A stretch of 64,000 nt of DNA from Rhodoferax sp. WC2427 (GCF_040822085.1 NZ_CP162006.1:1364001-1428000); one strand, 5' to 3'. Shown: positions 1 through 9,020, counted from the first letter of the stretch. A program made the numbers and translations. The notes: generated by a model not told the origin, from the sequence alone.

Positions 1-1
1 G

Positions 2-895
2 GCAATCCCCGATTTCAACCTGCTGGTCACGCTGGACGTGCTGCTGGCCGAAGGCAGCGTGGCGCGTGCCGCCCGCCGCCTGCGCCTGAGCCCGTCGGCC
101 ATGAGCCGGGCGCTGGCGCGGCTGCGCGAGACCACCGGCGACCCGCTGCTGGTGCGGGCCGGACGCGGCCTGGTGCCCACACCCCGCGCGGTGGAGCTGC
201 GCGAACAGGTGCGCCAGCTGGTGCAGGATGCACAAGCGGTGCTGCGCCCCACCGAGGCGCTGCAGCCCGCGCACCTGGTGCGGACTTTCACCTTGCGCAC
301 CAGCGAAGGCTTTGTGGAGTGCTTCGGCCCCGGCCTCATCGCCCGGATGGGCGCAGAGGCGCCTGGAGTGCGGCTGTGCTTTGTGCAAAAGCCCGACAAA
401 GACAGTGCGCCCCTGCGCGAGGGGGCGGTGGACCTGGAAATCGGCGTCGTGGGCAGCGGCGCCGCGCCCGAGCTGCGCACCCAGGCCTTGTTCCGCGACC
501 GTTTCATCGGCGTGGTGCGCGCGGGGCACGCGCTGAGCGAAGGCGAGATCACGCCCGCCCGCTATGCCGCCGGGCAGCACATCAGCGTGTCGCGGCGCGG
601 GCTGTTCAAAGGGGGAATTGACGAAGCGCTGGAGCCGCTGGGGCTGCAGCGCGACATCGTCACGATCGTCGGCGGCTTTTCGACCGCCCTGGCGCTGGCC
701 CGGGCTACCGACCTGGTGGCCAGCGTGCCCGGGCGGCACACCGGGGTGCTGCGTGCCGGCATGCACAGCTTTGACCTGCCGGTGGCCACGCCGGTGTTCA
801 CCGTGTCCATGCTCTGGCACCCCCGGCTGGAGGCCGACCCGGCGCAGCGCTGGCTGCGCACCTGCGTGCGCGAGGTCTGTGTGGCGACGGACTGA
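2..895 (+). CDS. LysR-type transcriptional regulator, 5' end outside window
   Basis: The frame is open from the first bases of the window, so the start codon lies upstream; the GTG at 38 is internal. The visible N-terminus is a winged helix-turn-helix: a segment with ARRLRLSPSAMSRALARLRE followed by the typical DPLLVRAGRGLVPTPRA wing. The remainder, to about residue 297 of the visible frame, fits the LysR effector-binding domain of the NodD/PnbR subgroup. LysR proteins sense a small ligand and usually control neighbouring or divergent genes; the likely target lies to the left of the window. It is followed by a REP-like hairpin rather than an ordinary terminator. The family assignment is secure; the ligand is unknown. 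Confidence 0.9.
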   Translation, partial: AIPDFNLLVTLDVLLAEGSVARAARRLRLSPSAMSRALARLRETTGDPLLVRAGRGLVPTPRAVELREQVRQLVQDAQAVLRPTEALQPAHLVRTFTLRTSEGFVECFGPGLIARMGAEAPGVRLCFVQKPDKDSAPLREGAVDLEIGVVGSGAAPELRTQALFRDRFIGVVRAGHALSEGEITPARYAAGQHISVSRRGLFKGGIDEALEPLGLQRDIVTIVGGFSTALALARATDLVASVPGRHTGVLRAGMHSFDLPVATPVFTVSMLWHPRLEADPAQRWLRTCVREVCVATD

Positions 896-943
896 AGAAT
901 GCTTGTCCTCCAGGGCCGACAATATGCGATTGTTTTTGTAACT

Positions 944-1003
944 GGACTTACGCAAGTTCCCCCTGTAAGCCCGAAGGGCGATACAGGGGCGCTGCGTAAG
1001 TCC
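944..1003. repeat. REP-like 60-nt nested palindrome
   Basis: The outer arms at 944-954 and 993-1003 are perfect 11-base inverted copies (GGACTTACGCA). Inside them, CCCCTGTA at 960-967 pairs with 982-989, and GCCC at 969-972 pairs with 976-979 around a GAA loop. The whole element can fold as one long stem with small bulges. No T-tract follows, so it is not a standard terminator. It lies between the LysR gene and parA and resembles REP/REPIN-type extragenic palindromes. Confidence 0.6.
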
Positions 1004-1038
1004 TATGTAACCTTGTCGTCCTCCATAAGGAATGTGCC

Positions 1039-1818
1039 ATGCCGCTTGTCGTTTTCAACCAGAAGGGTGGGGTGGGCAAGTCCACCATCACCTGCAATTT
1101 GGCCGCTATCAGCGCCAGCCAGGGGCTGCGCACGCTGGTGATCGATCTGGACCCGCAGGGCAACTCCAGCAGCTACCTGCTGGGCGCGCAGGCCCGGGAC
1201 GACCAGCCCACGGTGGCCGGGTTTTATGAGCACTGCCTGAGCTACAGCCTGCGCACCGTGCTGCCCACCGACTTCGTCGTCACCACGCCGCACGAGAACC
1301 TGCACCTGATGCCGTCCAGCCCGCTGCTGGGCGAGCTGGAGAGCAAGCTGGAGTCGCGCCACAAGCTGTACAAGCTGCGCGAGGCCCTGCAGCTGCTGGC
1401 GGCGGGCTACGACCGCATCTACATCGACACGCCACCGGCGCTGAACTTCTACACCCGCTCGGCGCTGATCGGTGCGCGGGCCTGCCTGATCCCGTTCGAC
1501 TGCGACGAGTTTGCCCGCAAGGCGCTCTACACCCTGCTGGACAACGTGGCCGAGATCCGCGCCGACCACAACCCCGGCCTGGTGGTGGACGGCATTGTGG
1601 TGAACCAGTTCCAGCCGCGCGCCAACCTGCCCCAGCGCATGGTGGGCGAGCTGGTGGCCGAGGGCCTGCCGGTGCTGCAGCCGTATTTGCCCTCGTCGGT
1701 GAAGATCCGCGAATCGCACGAGCAGTCCTTGCCCATGGTCTACCTGGACCCGCAGCACAAGCTGACGCAGGCCTTTGTGGCGCTGCACGACGTGGTGCAG
1801 GGCTTACGGGTCGTGTAA
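1039..1818 (+). CDS. Orphan ParA family ATPase
   Basis: This 259-residue protein begins with the deviant Walker A of the MinD/ParA superfamily (KGGVGKST, residues 9-16), followed by a switch region with IDLDPQGN and a later YIDTPPAL segment. ParA ATPases form ATP-dependent dimers on the nucleoid and position DNA or protein cargo. The ATG at 1039 is preceded by AAGGA at about the right distance. No parB, parS cluster or replication gene is adjacent, so it is probably not a plasmid partition locus; it is more likely an orphan chromosomal ParA that positions an unknown cargo. Family assignment is secure, role unknown. Confidence 0.88.
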   Translation: MPLVVFNQKGGVGKSTITCNLAAISASQGLRTLVIDLDPQGNSSSYLLGAQARDDQPTVAGFYEHCLSYSLRTVLPTDFVVTTPHENLHLMPSSPLLGELESKLESRHKLYKLREALQLLAAGYDRIYIDTPPALNFYTRSALIGARACLIPFDCDEFARKALYTLLDNVAEIRADHNPGLVVDGIVVNQFQPRANLPQRMVGELVAEGLPVLQPYLPSSVKIRESHEQSLPMVYLDPQHKLTQAFVALHDVVQGLRVV

Positions 1819-1837
1819 TTGGCGGCGTAAATTCATT

Positions 1838-1888
1838 TGCTACTGATTTGGTAGCTGCTCACGCTGATGCCATCAGCGCAGGCGGCCT
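1838..1888 (+). repeat. Dispersed bipartite hairpin repeat, copy 1 (forward)
   Basis: The left arm forms GCTAC...GTAGC, followed by TGCTCACG and a second hairpin CGCTGAT-gcc-ATCAGCG, ending in GGCGGCC. It is a copy of the repeat family found at about a dozen other places in the window. It lies just after the parA stop codon. Confidence 0.75.
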
Positions 1889-1964
1889 GTTTCCTTTAAA
1901 TTGCAGATGGGTGGTAGCAGTCTGTGCTTGACGCGTACCGGCTGCGCAAGGCATAGTCCATAGC

Positions 1965-1996
1965 AAAATAATTTCTATTTTGTTATAACTGATATC
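1965..1996 (+). promoter_or_regulatory. AT-rich palindromes upstream of the SDR gene
   Basis: In the last 45 bases before the dehydrogenase start there is an inverted repeat AAAATA-5nt-TATTTT (1965-1981), directly followed by the perfect palindrome GTTATAAC (1982-1989) and GATATC (1991-1996). The position fits a promoter or operator for the dehydrogenase gene. No Shine-Dalgarno is obvious before its ATG. The binding protein is unknown. Confidence 0.35.
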
Positions 1997-2005
1997 ACTA
2001 TTGCA

Positions 2006-2788
2006 ATGGCACAAAGCGCATCGAATCTAAGCTCCACCTACCCCAGCCTGCGCGAGCAGGCTGTTTTTATTACCGGCGGCGGCAGCGGCATTGGCGCGGC
2101 CATGGTGTCGGCGTTTGTGCAGCAGGGCGCACGCGTGGCCTTTGTGGACGTGGCCGAATCCGCCAGCCAGGCACTGGCGCAGGAGCTGGTAGAGGCTGGT
2201 TTCCCTGCGCCGTGGTGGCGCACCTGCGATGTGCGCGACATTGCGGCACTGCAGACTGCCATGGCCGACGCGGCCAGCGCTCTGGGTGACTTTGCGGTGC
2301 TGGTGAACAACGTGGCCAGCGACGACCGGCACACGCTGGAGTCCGTCACCCCCGCGTACTACGACCAGCGCATGGCCATCAACGAGCGGCCAGCGTTTTT
2401 TGCCATCCAGGCGGTGGTGCCGGGCATGCAGCGCCGGGGCGGCGGCTCCATCATCAACCTGGGATCCACCGGCTGGCAGACCAAGGGCACGGGCTACCCC
2501 TGCTACGCGATTGCCAAGTCGTCGGTCAACGGGCTGACGCGCGGGCTGGCCAAGAGCCTGGGCGCGGACCGCATCCGCATCAACACCGTGTCGCCCGGCT
2601 GGGTGATGACCGAGCGGCAGATTGCGCTGTGGCTGAACACCGAGAGCGAGGCCGAACTGCAGCGCACCCAGTGCCTGCCCGACAAGCTGCGCGGCCATGA
2701 CATCGCCCGCATGGTGCTGTTTCTGGCCTCGGACGACGGCGCGATGTGCACCGCGCAAGAGTTCAAGGTGGACGCGGGTTGGGCGTGA
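2006..2788 (+). CDS. SDR-family aldose 1-dehydrogenase (xylose/arabinose dehydrogenase-like)
   Basis: A 260-residue classical short-chain dehydrogenase: dinucleotide-binding TGGGSGIG at 23-30, catalytic Ser154, Tyr167 and Lys171 (YAIAK). Several landmarks match what I know of Caulobacter NAD-dependent D-xylose 1-dehydrogenase XylB: YPSL near the start, VNN followed by a DDRH motif, AVVPGM-RRGGGSIIN, and the C-terminal LFLASDD...DAGW. The expected reaction is oxidation of an aldose (D-xylose, L-arabinose or D-galactose) to its lactone. That would feed the aldonate dehydratase at 12563. It lies outside the transport operon, convergent to gbpR. Substrate is inferred from context. Confidence 0.8.
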   Translation: MAQSASNLSSTYPSLREQAVFITGGGSGIGAAMVSAFVQQGARVAFVDVAESASQALAQELVEAGFPAPWWRTCDVRDIAALQTAMADAASALGDFAVLVNNVASDDRHTLESVTPAYYDQRMAINERPAFFAIQAVVPGMQRRGGGSIINLGSTGWQTKGTGYPCYAIAKSSVNGLTRGLAKSLGADRIRINTVSPGWVMTERQIALWLNTESEAELQRTQCLPDKLRGHDIARMVLFLASDDGAMCTAQEFKVDAGWA

Positions 2789-2798
2789 AGGCACATCG

Positions 2799-2862
2799 CT
2801 ACATTTTTTGATGTAGTTTTTGATAGCTGCTCACGCTCAATGCATAAGCGATAGGGGCTGAT
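2799..2862 (+). repeat. Dispersed bipartite hairpin repeat, copy 2 (forward)
   Basis: The left part contains CTACAT-6nt-ATGTAG, an independent stem whose sequence differs from copy 1. It is followed by GATAGCTGCTCACGCT and a CGCT...AGCG right hairpin. It lies between the convergent SDR and gbpR genes. Confidence 0.7.
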
Positions 2863-2895
2863 TTAATGCCTGAAAAATGGCCTTAAAACCACTAT

Positions 2896-3861
2896 TTACG
2901 TCTCCATGGCCTCCAGCGTGCAGCCGTAGAGCGCCAGGCTGGCGGCTTTCAGGGCGGTCAGCATGACCTTGGCGGCGGGCGAGGGCAGGCGGTCGGTGCG
3001 GGTGATGATGCCGAACGCGTCCATGTGGCAGGGCATGTCCAGCGGCACGATGGCCACCAGGCCGTGCGCGGCGTAGTAGCGGGCCACGTCGGCGGCAATC
3101 ACCGCCAGCATGTCGCTTTGCTGCAGCATGCGGGTGATGAACAGCAGCGCCGATGACTCGATGACGTTCGTCGGCGGCGCCAGGCCCACTTCCTGGAACA
3201 TCAGGTCGAACCGGTGCCGCAGCACGCTGCCTGCGGGCGGCACGATCCAGCCCGTACCCACCACATCGCGCAGCGCTAGCCCGTCTACGCCGACCAGCGG
3301 GTGGCCGGGGCGGGCGATGGCGCACACCGGTTCCTCAATCAGCGGTTCGTAGCGCAGATTGGTTTTGTCTTGCTCGGCAAATAGGCGCGCCACCACCAGG
3401 TCGAGCTTGCCCTGCTGCAGTCGCTCGATCAGCACCGGGCTGTTTTCGATCTCCAGCCCGACGCGCAGCGTGGGCTGCTCCCGCTTGACCATGGCCACCG
3501 CGCTGGGCAGCAGCGTGAGACCGGGCGAGGTGATGGCCCCCACCCCGACCTGGCCAAAGCGCCCGGCTTTCAGGGCCGTCAGCTCCTCGTGCGCCTGGTT
3601 CAGGCTGGCCAGCGCCACCCGGGCGTGGCGGATCATGGTTTCGCCATACCAGGTGGGGCGCATGCCGCGCGGCAACCGGTCGAACAGCGGCACCTCCAAC
3701 ACGTCTTCCAGGTCCTTGAGCAGCTTGGACGCGGCGGGCTGGGTCATGTTGAGCACCTGCGAGGCGCGGTGGATGTTGCCCTCGTCGTCCAGGGCCACCA
3801 GCAACAGCAGTTGGCGGGTCTTCAGGCGGGCACGGATAAACCAGGGGGAGCTCGAGGCCAT
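2896..3861 (-). CDS. gbpR: LysR-family sugar regulator, GbpR-like
   Basis: A 321-residue LysR protein. Its N-terminal helix-turn-helix reads EGNIHRASQVLNMTQPAASK, followed by a LFDRLPRGMRPT wing and a ligand-binding domain of normal length. Agrobacterium and Azospirillum GbpR, as I recall, are LysR regulators next to chvE/sbpA that respond to monosaccharides. Here the gene is divergent from the operon containing ytfQ and chvE, with a 195-base shared intergenic region, so control of the sugar operon is the natural inference. The start at 3861 gives MASSSPWFIRARLK. The specific GbpR label rests on context and the N-terminal pattern. Confidence 0.75.
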   Translation of the reverse strand: MASSSPWFIRARLKTRQLLLLVALDDEGNIHRASQVLNMTQPAASKLLKDLEDVLEVPLFDRLPRGMRPTWYGETMIRHARVALASLNQAHEELTALKAGRFGQVGVGAITSPGLTLLPSAVAMVKREQPTLRVGLEIENSPVLIERLQQGKLDLVVARLFAEQDKTNLRYEPLIEEPVCAIARPGHPLVGVDGLALRDVVGTGWIVPPAGSVLRHRFDLMFQEVGLAPPTNVIESSALLFITRMLQQSDMLAVIAADVARYYAAHGLVAIVPLDMPCHMDAFGIITRTDRLPSPAAKVMLTALKAASLALYGCTLEAMET

Positions 3862-4056
3862 GGGGTTTTCCAGAATGTGAATATTGATATGTATTTTGGC
3901 TAAAAAACCATTGGATTGATACCTGTTTTGTTCTTAGACTCTCAGGGTGTTTGTAATTAAGCATTCATCTAATTGGCCAAAGAAGCTGATACCGGGTTCT
4001 AATGCCGTCCTTGTGGACGGTGTGCAGGGCAAATAACTAAACCACCAGGAGACAAC
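3862..4056. promoter_or_regulatory. Divergent gbpR / sugar-operon control region
   Basis: This 195-base, relatively AT-rich interval must hold the promoters for gbpR and the sugar operon. TGATACC occurs twice, at 3917-3923 and 3987-3993, exactly 70 bases apart, and a related TGATAT lies at 3885. A small hairpin CCGTCC-TTGT-GGACGG (4005-4020) lies in the probable leader. The operon's first gene has a good Shine-Dalgarno, AGGAGA, just before 4057. The operator assignment is a guess. Confidence 0.4.
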
Positions 4057-5022
4057 ATGCGCATCCATCGCCGTACCCTCGCCATCGCACTGGCCGCCGC
4101 ACCTTTGGCGGCCCTGCTGCCAGGCACCGTGTTCGCACAGAAGAAGATCGTGCTGGGTTTCAGCCAGGTCGGGGCCGAGAGCGAGTGGCGCACGGCCAAT
4201 ACCGAGTCCATCAAGGCCTCCGCTGCAGAAGCCGGTATCGAGCTGAAGTTCTCCGATGCCCAGCAAAAGCAGGAAAACCAGATTAAGGCCATCCGCTCGT
4301 TCATCGCGCAAAAAGTGGACGTGATCGCGTTCTCGCCCGTGGTCGAGTCGGGCTGGGAAACCGTGCTGCGCGAGGCCAAGGCCGCCAAGATCCCGGTGGT
4401 GCTGACCGACCGCTCGGTCAATGTGAAGGACGACTCGCTGTACGTCTCGTTCATGGGTTCGGACTTCATCGAAGAAGGCCGCAAGGCAGGCCGCTGGCTG
4501 GTGGAAGCCATGAAGGGCAGCACCGGCGATGTGAACATCGTCGAGCTGCAGGGCACGGTGGGCTCGGCCCCGGCCATCGACCGCAAGAAGGGCTTTGAAG
4601 AAATCATCAAGGCCGACCCCAAGTTCAAGATCATCCGCTCGCAAACCGGCGACTTCACCCGTGCCAAGGGCAAGGAAGTCATGGAGGCATTCCTCAAGGC
4701 CGAGGGCAAAAAGATCAATGTGCTTTATGCACACAACGACGACATGGCCATCGGCGCCATCCAGGCCATCGAAGAAGCCGGCATGAAGCCCGCCAAGGAC
4801 ATCACCATCATCTCCATCGACGCCGTCAAGGGCGCGTTCGAGGCCATGATGGCGGGCAAGCTCAATGTGTCGGTCGAGTGCAGCCCGCTGCTGGGCCCAC
4901 AGCTCATGTCGGCGGTGAAAGATTTGAAGGCCGGCAAAACGCTGCAAAAACGTATCGTCACCGAAGAAGGCATCTTCCCCATGGAAGTGGCCGCCAAAGA
5001 GTTCCCCAAGCGTAAGTACTGA
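4057..5022 (+). CDS. ytfQ: Sugar ABC transporter periplasmic binding protein, YtfQ-like
   Basis: A 321-residue protein with a signal peptide (cleavage probably after VFA, residue 27) and a two-lobe periplasmic binding fold. Diagnostic YtfQ stretches are visible: LGFSQVGAESEWR, DAQQKQENQIKAIRSF, VELQGTVGSAPAIDRKKGF, SQTGDFTRAKGKEVME and YAHNDDMAIGAIQAIEEAG. E. coli YtfQ binds galactofuranose for the YtfRT-YjfF transporter. Here the matching ATPase and permeases lie about 4 kb downstream (9017-12553), after a different transporter. A hairpin terminator follows the stop. In this operon the ligand may be a furanose form of L-arabinose or galactose. Confidence 0.88.
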   Translation: MRIHRRTLAIALAAAPLAALLPGTVFAQKKIVLGFSQVGAESEWRTANTESIKASAAEAGIELKFSDAQQKQENQIKAIRSFIAQKVDVIAFSPVVESGWETVLREAKAAKIPVVLTDRSVNVKDDSLYVSFMGSDFIEEGRKAGRWLVEAMKGSTGDVNIVELQGTVGSAPAIDRKKGFEEIIKADPKFKIIRSQTGDFTRAKGKEVMEAFLKAEGKKINVLYAHNDDMAIGAIQAIEEAGMKPAKDITIISIDAVKGAFEAMMAGKLNVSVECSPLLGPQLMSAVKDLKAGKTLQKRIVTEEGIFPMEVAAKEFPKRKY

Positions 5023-5036
5023 TCTGCATCCCCCTC

Positions 5037-5065
5037 GGCGCGTTGGATACTGGACGCGCCTTTTT
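5037..5065 (+). terminator. Intrinsic terminator/attenuator between ytfQ and chvE
   Basis: GGCGCGT (5037-5043) pairs perfectly with ACGCGCC (5054-5060) around a 10-base loop, followed by TTTTT. It lies inside the presumed operon, so it probably causes partial termination after the first binding-protein gene. Confidence 0.65.
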
Positions 5066-5088
5066 AAAAACCCTCGGAGACAATTCCA

Positions 5089-6159
5089 ATGAAACGTACG
5101 TTACTCAAATCTGTGTTGGCCAGCTTGGCCTTGGCTGCACTCGGTGTTGCACCGCAAGCCAATGCCCAAGACAAGGGCACCATCGGCATCTCCATGCCGA
5201 CCAAGTCCTCGGCCCGCTGGATTGCCGACGGCGACAACATGGTCAAAGTGTTGAAAGACCGTGGCTACAAGACCGATTTGCAGTACGCAGACGACGACAT
5301 CCCGAACCAGCTCGCCCAGATCGAGAACATGGTCACCAAGGGTGTGAAGGTTTTGGTGATTGCCTCCATCGACGGCACCACGCTGTCCAAAGTGCTGCAA
5401 AACGCGGCCGACAAGGGCGTCAAGGTCATCGCCTATGACCGCCTGATCAAGGGCTCGAAGAACGTGGATTACTACGCCACGTTCGACAACTTCCAGGTCG
5501 GCGTGCTGCAAGCGGGCACCATCGTCGACAAGCTGGGCCTGAAGCAGGGCAAGGGCCCGTTCAACATCGAACTGTTTGGCGGCTCGCCTGACGACAACAA
5601 CGCCTTCTTCTTCTATGACGGCGCCATGAGCGTGTTCAAGCCCTACATCGACAGCGGCAAGCTGGTGGTGCGCAGCAAGCAAATGGGCATGGAAAAAGTC
5701 GGTACCCTGCGTTGGGACGGCGCGGTGGCCCAGGCCCGCATGGACAACTTGCTGTCGGCCTTCTACACCAAGGACAAGGTTGACGCCGTGCTGTCCCCGT
5801 ACGACGGTATTTCCATCGGCATTTTGTCCTCGCTCAAGGGCGTGGGCTACTGCACCAAGACCCAGGCTTGCCCTGTGGTGAGCGGCCAGGATGCGGAAGT
5901 GCCTTCGGTCAAGTCCATCTTGCGCGGCGAACAGTACTCCACCATCTTCAAGGACACGCGTGAGCTGGCCAAGGTTACCGCCAACATGGTGGACGCCGAA
6001 CTGTCTGGCAAGAAGCCCGAAGTCAACGACACCAAGACCTACAACAACGGCATCAAGGTGGTCCCTGCCTACCTGCTCAAGCCCGTGGCCGTGGATGCCA
6101 CCAACTGGAACCCGATCCTGATCGGCAGCGGCTACTACAAAGAATCGCAAATCAAGTAA
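5089..6159 (+). CDS. chvE: Multiple-sugar periplasmic binding protein ChvE
   Basis: A 356-residue periplasmic binding protein with a signal peptide ending ANA|QD. It follows Agrobacterium ChvE as I remember it almost line by line: [77 protein letters not shown] and TFKDTREL-like segments. ChvE binds several aldoses (arabinose, galactose, glucose, xylose), feeds GguAB and in Agrobacterium also signals through VirA. The next two genes are gguA and gguB, in the same order as in Agrobacterium. GGAG precedes the ATG. A strong terminator after the stop should make this the most abundant component of the transporter. Confidence 0.93.
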   Translation: MKRTLLKSVLASLALAALGVAPQANAQDKGTIGISMPTKSSARWIADGDNMVKVLKDRGYKTDLQYADDDIPNQLAQIENMVTKGVKVLVIASIDGTTLSKVLQNAADKGVKVIAYDRLIKGSKNVDYYATFDNFQVGVLQAGTIVDKLGLKQGKGPFNIELFGGSPDDNNAFFFYDGAMSVFKPYIDSGKLVVRSKQMGMEKVGTLRWDGAVAQARMDNLLSAFYTKDKVDAVLSPYDGISIGILSSLKGVGYCTKTQACPVVSGQDAEVPSVKSILRGEQYSTIFKDTRELAKVTANMVDAELSGKKPEVNDTKTYNNGIKVVPAYLLKPVAVDATNWNPILIGSGYYKESQIK

Positions 6160-6211
6160 AGGCATCCGCCCCAGGCCAAAAGCCCGGGGTATTGCCAGTG
6201 CGCTTGAAGAG

Positions 6212-6244
6212 GCCCTGCATTGCGAGGTGTAGGGCTTTTTTTTT
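6212..6244 (+). terminator. Intrinsic terminator/attenuator between chvE and gguA
   Basis: GCCCTGCA (6212-6219) pairs with TGTAGGGC (6228-6235; one G-T wobble), followed by nine T residues. It ends the binding-protein message, while read-through would supply gguA onward. Confidence 0.75.
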
Positions 6245-6273
6245 CGGTGTTTTATAAAAATAAAAGGGTGCTG

Positions 6274-7800
6274 ATGGTGAACACAATCCTAGAGATGCAC
6301 GACATCCGCAAGACATTCCCCGGAGTGGTTGCGCTGAACAAAGTGAACCTGCGCGTCAGCGCGGGTGAAATACATGCCCTCGTCGGCGAGAACGGCGCGG
6401 GCAAATCGACCTTGATGAAGGTGCTGTCGGGCGTGTACCCACACGGCGAATACACCGGTGAAATCCGCTACCAGGGCCAGGAACAGCGTTTCAAGGGCAT
6501 CCACGACAGCGAGCAGCAGGGCATCATCATCATCCACCAGGAGTTGGCCCTGGTGCCGCTGCTGTCGATTGCCGAAAACATCTTTTTGGGCAACGAGACC
6601 GCGCACAACGGCGTGATCGACTGGATGGCCGCGCACAGCCAGACCCAGGCGCTGCTGAAGAAAGTGGGCCTGAAGGAATCGCCCGATGCCCTGATCACCA
6701 ACATCGGCGTGGGCAAGCAGCAATTGGTGGAAATTGCCAAGGCGCTGTCCAAAAAAGTCAAACTGCTGATCCTGGACGAGCCCACCGCCAGCCTCAACGA
6801 GACCGACAGCGACGCGCTGTTGATGCTGCTGCTGGAGCTCAAGGCCCAGGGCATTGCCTGCATTTTGATTTCGCACAAGCTCAATGAAATCGCCAAGGTC
6901 GCCGACTCCATCACCATCCTGCGCGACGGCACCACCGTCGAGACGCTGGACTGCCGCGCACAATCCATCAGCGAAGACCGCGTGATCCGCGGCATGGTGG
7001 GCCGCGAGATGGCCGACCGCTACCCCAAGCGCACCCCGCAAATTGGAGAAACCGTGTTCGAGCTGCGCGACTGGCGCGCCTACCACCCGCAGCACGCCGA
7101 CCGCGAGATGGTCAAGGGCATCAACCTCACCGTCAAGCGCGGCGAGATCGTCGGCATTGCCGGGCTGATGGGCGCGGGCCGCACCGAGCTGGCCATGAGC
7201 GTGTTTGGTAAATCCTGGGGCCAGCGCATCAGCGGCAAGGCGCTGCTGCACGGCAAGGAAATCGATGTCTCCACGGTGCAAAAAGCTGTGGCCCATGGCC
7301 TGGCTTATGTCACCGAAGACCGCAAGGGCAATGGCCTGGTGTTGAACGAAGACATCCAGTGGAACACCTCGCTGGCGAACCTGCCCGGCGTGTCCAAAAA
7401 CGGCGTCATCGACGATGGCCGGGAGTTTGCCGTGGCCCAGGGCTTTCGCGAAAAGATGCGCACCCGCTGCTCGGGCGTGGACCAGAAAGTCGTCAACCTG
7501 TCGGGTGGCAACCAGCAAAAAGTGGTGCTCAGCAAGTGGCTGTTCACCAACCCCGAGGTGCTGATCCTGGATGAGCCCACCCGCGGCATCGACGTGGGGG
7601 CCAAGTTCGAGATCTACACCCTGATCGCGCAGCTCGCCGCCGAGGGCAAGTGCGTGATCGTGATCTCCTCCGAGATGCCCGAACTGCTGGGCCTGTCGGA
7701 CCGCATCTACGTGATGAACGAAGGCCGTTTCGTGGCCGAGATGCCCACCGCCGAAGCCAGCCAGGAAAAGATCATGCGCGCCATCGTCAGCGCCAACTAA
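6274..7800 (+). CDS. gguA: Sugar ABC transporter ATPase GguA
   Basis: A duplicated ABC ATPase of 508 residues. The first half has Walker [10 protein letters not shown] (about residue 40) and Walker [13 protein letters not shown]. The second half has a degenerate P-loop (GLMGAGRTE) but a complete signature [14 protein letters not shown] and Walker [15 protein letters not shown], as is normal for sugar importers of the XylG/RbsA/MglA type. The text closely follows Agrobacterium GguA. I chose the ATG at 6274, giving [18 protein letters not shown], because GguA proteins begin there; the frame is open further upstream but that part overlaps the terminator. It energises uptake with GguB and ChvE. 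Confidence 0.9.
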   Translation: MVNTILEMHDIRKTFPGVVALNKVNLRVSAGEIHALVGENGAGKSTLMKVLSGVYPHGEYTGEIRYQGQEQRFKGIHDSEQQGIIIIHQELALVPLLSIAENIFLGNETAHNGVIDWMAAHSQTQALLKKVGLKESPDALITNIGVGKQQLVEIAKALSKKVKLLILDEPTASLNETDSDALLMLLLELKAQGIACILISHKLNEIAKVADSITILRDGTTVETLDCRAQSISEDRVIRGMVGREMADRYPKRTPQIGETVFELRDWRAYHPQHADREMVKGINLTVKRGEIVGIAGLMGAGRTELAMSVFGKSWGQRISGKALLHGKEIDVSTVQKAVAHGLAYVTEDRKGNGLVLNEDIQWNTSLANLPGVSKNGVIDDGREFAVAQGFREKMRTRCSGVDQKVVNLSGGNQQKVVLSKWLFTNPEVLILDEPTRGIDVGAKFEIYTLIAQLAAEGKCVIVISSEMPELLGLSDRIYVMNEGRFVAEMPTAEASQEKIMRAIVSAN

Positions 7801-7823
7801 ATAAAAACCAGAGCATTCAGACC

Positions 7824-9020
7824 ATGGAAAAAACAATTGCAACCCCTGCTGCCACCGCCGCGCCTTCGGGCCTGAGCTTCTTCAAGAGCAACCTGCGCGA
7901 ATACGGCATGCTGCTATCGCTGGTGGCCATCATGGGCTTCTTCCAGTTCATGACCGACGGCACGCTGATGCAGCCGCTGAACCTGACCAACCTGGTGCTG
8001 CAAAACAGCTACATCGTGATCATGGCGCTGGGCATGCTGCTGGTGATCGTGGCGGGGCACATCGACCTGTCGGTGGGCTCCATCGTCGGTTTTGTCGGCG
8101 CGGTGGCCGCCGTACTGATGGTCAACTACAACTGGCACTACCTGCCCACGGCCATCGTCTGCCTGGCGGTGGGCGGGCTGATCGGTGCGGCACAGGGCTA
8201 CTTTGTGGCTTTCTTCCGCATTCCGTCCTTCATCGTCACGCTGGCGGGCATGCTGGTGTTTCGCGGCCTGGCACTGGCGCTGCTGCAAGGGCAGTCGGTG
8301 GGGCCATTCCCGGATACCTTCCAGTCGCTGAGCTCGGGTTTCATCCCGGATTTGCTCAGCTCTGAAGGCCTGCGCCTGACCTCGCTGCTGCTGGGCGTGT
8401 TGGTGGCCATGGCGCTGGTGGTGGCGGGCATCCGCGCACGTGCCAACCAGCAAAAGCACGGCGTGGCCGGCGAACCCACGGCTTTTTTCTGGGGCAAGAT
8501 GGTGATTTTCTCGGCCCTGCTGATCACTTTCAGCTACCTGCTGGCATCCTACAAGGGGCTGCCCAATGTGCTGATCGTCATGGCGCTGCTGATCGCGGTG
8601 TTTGACTTTGTCACCAGCCGCACCACCATTGGCCGCCGCGTCTACGCCCTGGGTGGCAACGAAAAGGCCGCCAAGCTGTCGGGTATCAAGACCGAACGTC
8701 TGGCCTTCTACACCTTCATCAACATGGGTGTGCTGGCCGCGCTGGCCGGGCTGGTGTTTGCCGCGCGTCTCAACACCGCCACGCCCAAGGGCGGCCTGGG
8801 TTTTGAGCTGGACGTGATTGCCGCCTGCTTCATCGGTGGGGCCTCGGCCTCGGGCGGTGTGGGCAAGGTGATGGGCGCGGTGATTGGCGCCTTCATCATG
8901 GGCGTGATGAACAACGGCATGTCCATCATGGGCATCGGCATCGACTACCAGCAGATCATCAAGGGCTTGGTGCTGCTGGCCGCTGTGTTTGTTGACGTTT
9001 ACAACAAAAACAAGGGATGA
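7824..9020 (+). CDS. gguB: Sugar ABC transporter permease GguB
   Basis: A 398-residue inner-membrane permease with about ten hydrophobic segments and the family landmarks AGHIDLSVGSIVGFVGAV, IPSFIVTLAGMLVFRG, RRVYALGGNEKAAKLSGI and AACFIGGASASGGVGKVMGA. It is longer than RbsC-type permeases because of an extra loop around residues 155-230, as in XylH/GguB. It lies 23 bases after gguA, and its stop overlaps the next start (ATGA at 9017), indicating translational coupling. With GguA and ChvE it completes an aldose importer. An upstream extension of the frame was rejected because it runs inside gguA. Confidence 0.9.
   Translation: MEKTIATPAATAAPSGLSFFKSNLREYGMLLSLVAIMGFFQFMTDGTLMQPLNLTNLVLQNSYIVIMALGMLLVIVAGHIDLSVGSIVGFVGAVAAVLMVNYNWHYLPTAIVCLAVGGLIGAAQGYFVAFFRIPSFIVTLAGMLVFRGLALALLQGQSVGPFPDTFQSLSSGFIPDLLSSEGLRLTSLLLGVLVAMALVVAGIRARANQQKHGVAGEPTAFFWGKMVIFSALLITFSYLLASYKGLPNVLIVMALLIAVFDFVTSRTTIGRRVYALGGNEKAAKLSGIKTERLAFYTFINMGVLAALAGLVFAARLNTATPKGGLGFELDVIAACFIGGASASGGVGKVMGAVIGAFIMGVMNNGMSIMGIGIDYQQIIKGLVLLAAVFVDVYNKNKG

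Noticed and set aside
1039..1818. ParA as a plasmid partition or integrated-element marker
   Set aside because: No ParB, replication initiator, integrase or attachment-site duplication is nearby; it reads as an orphan chromosomal ParA.
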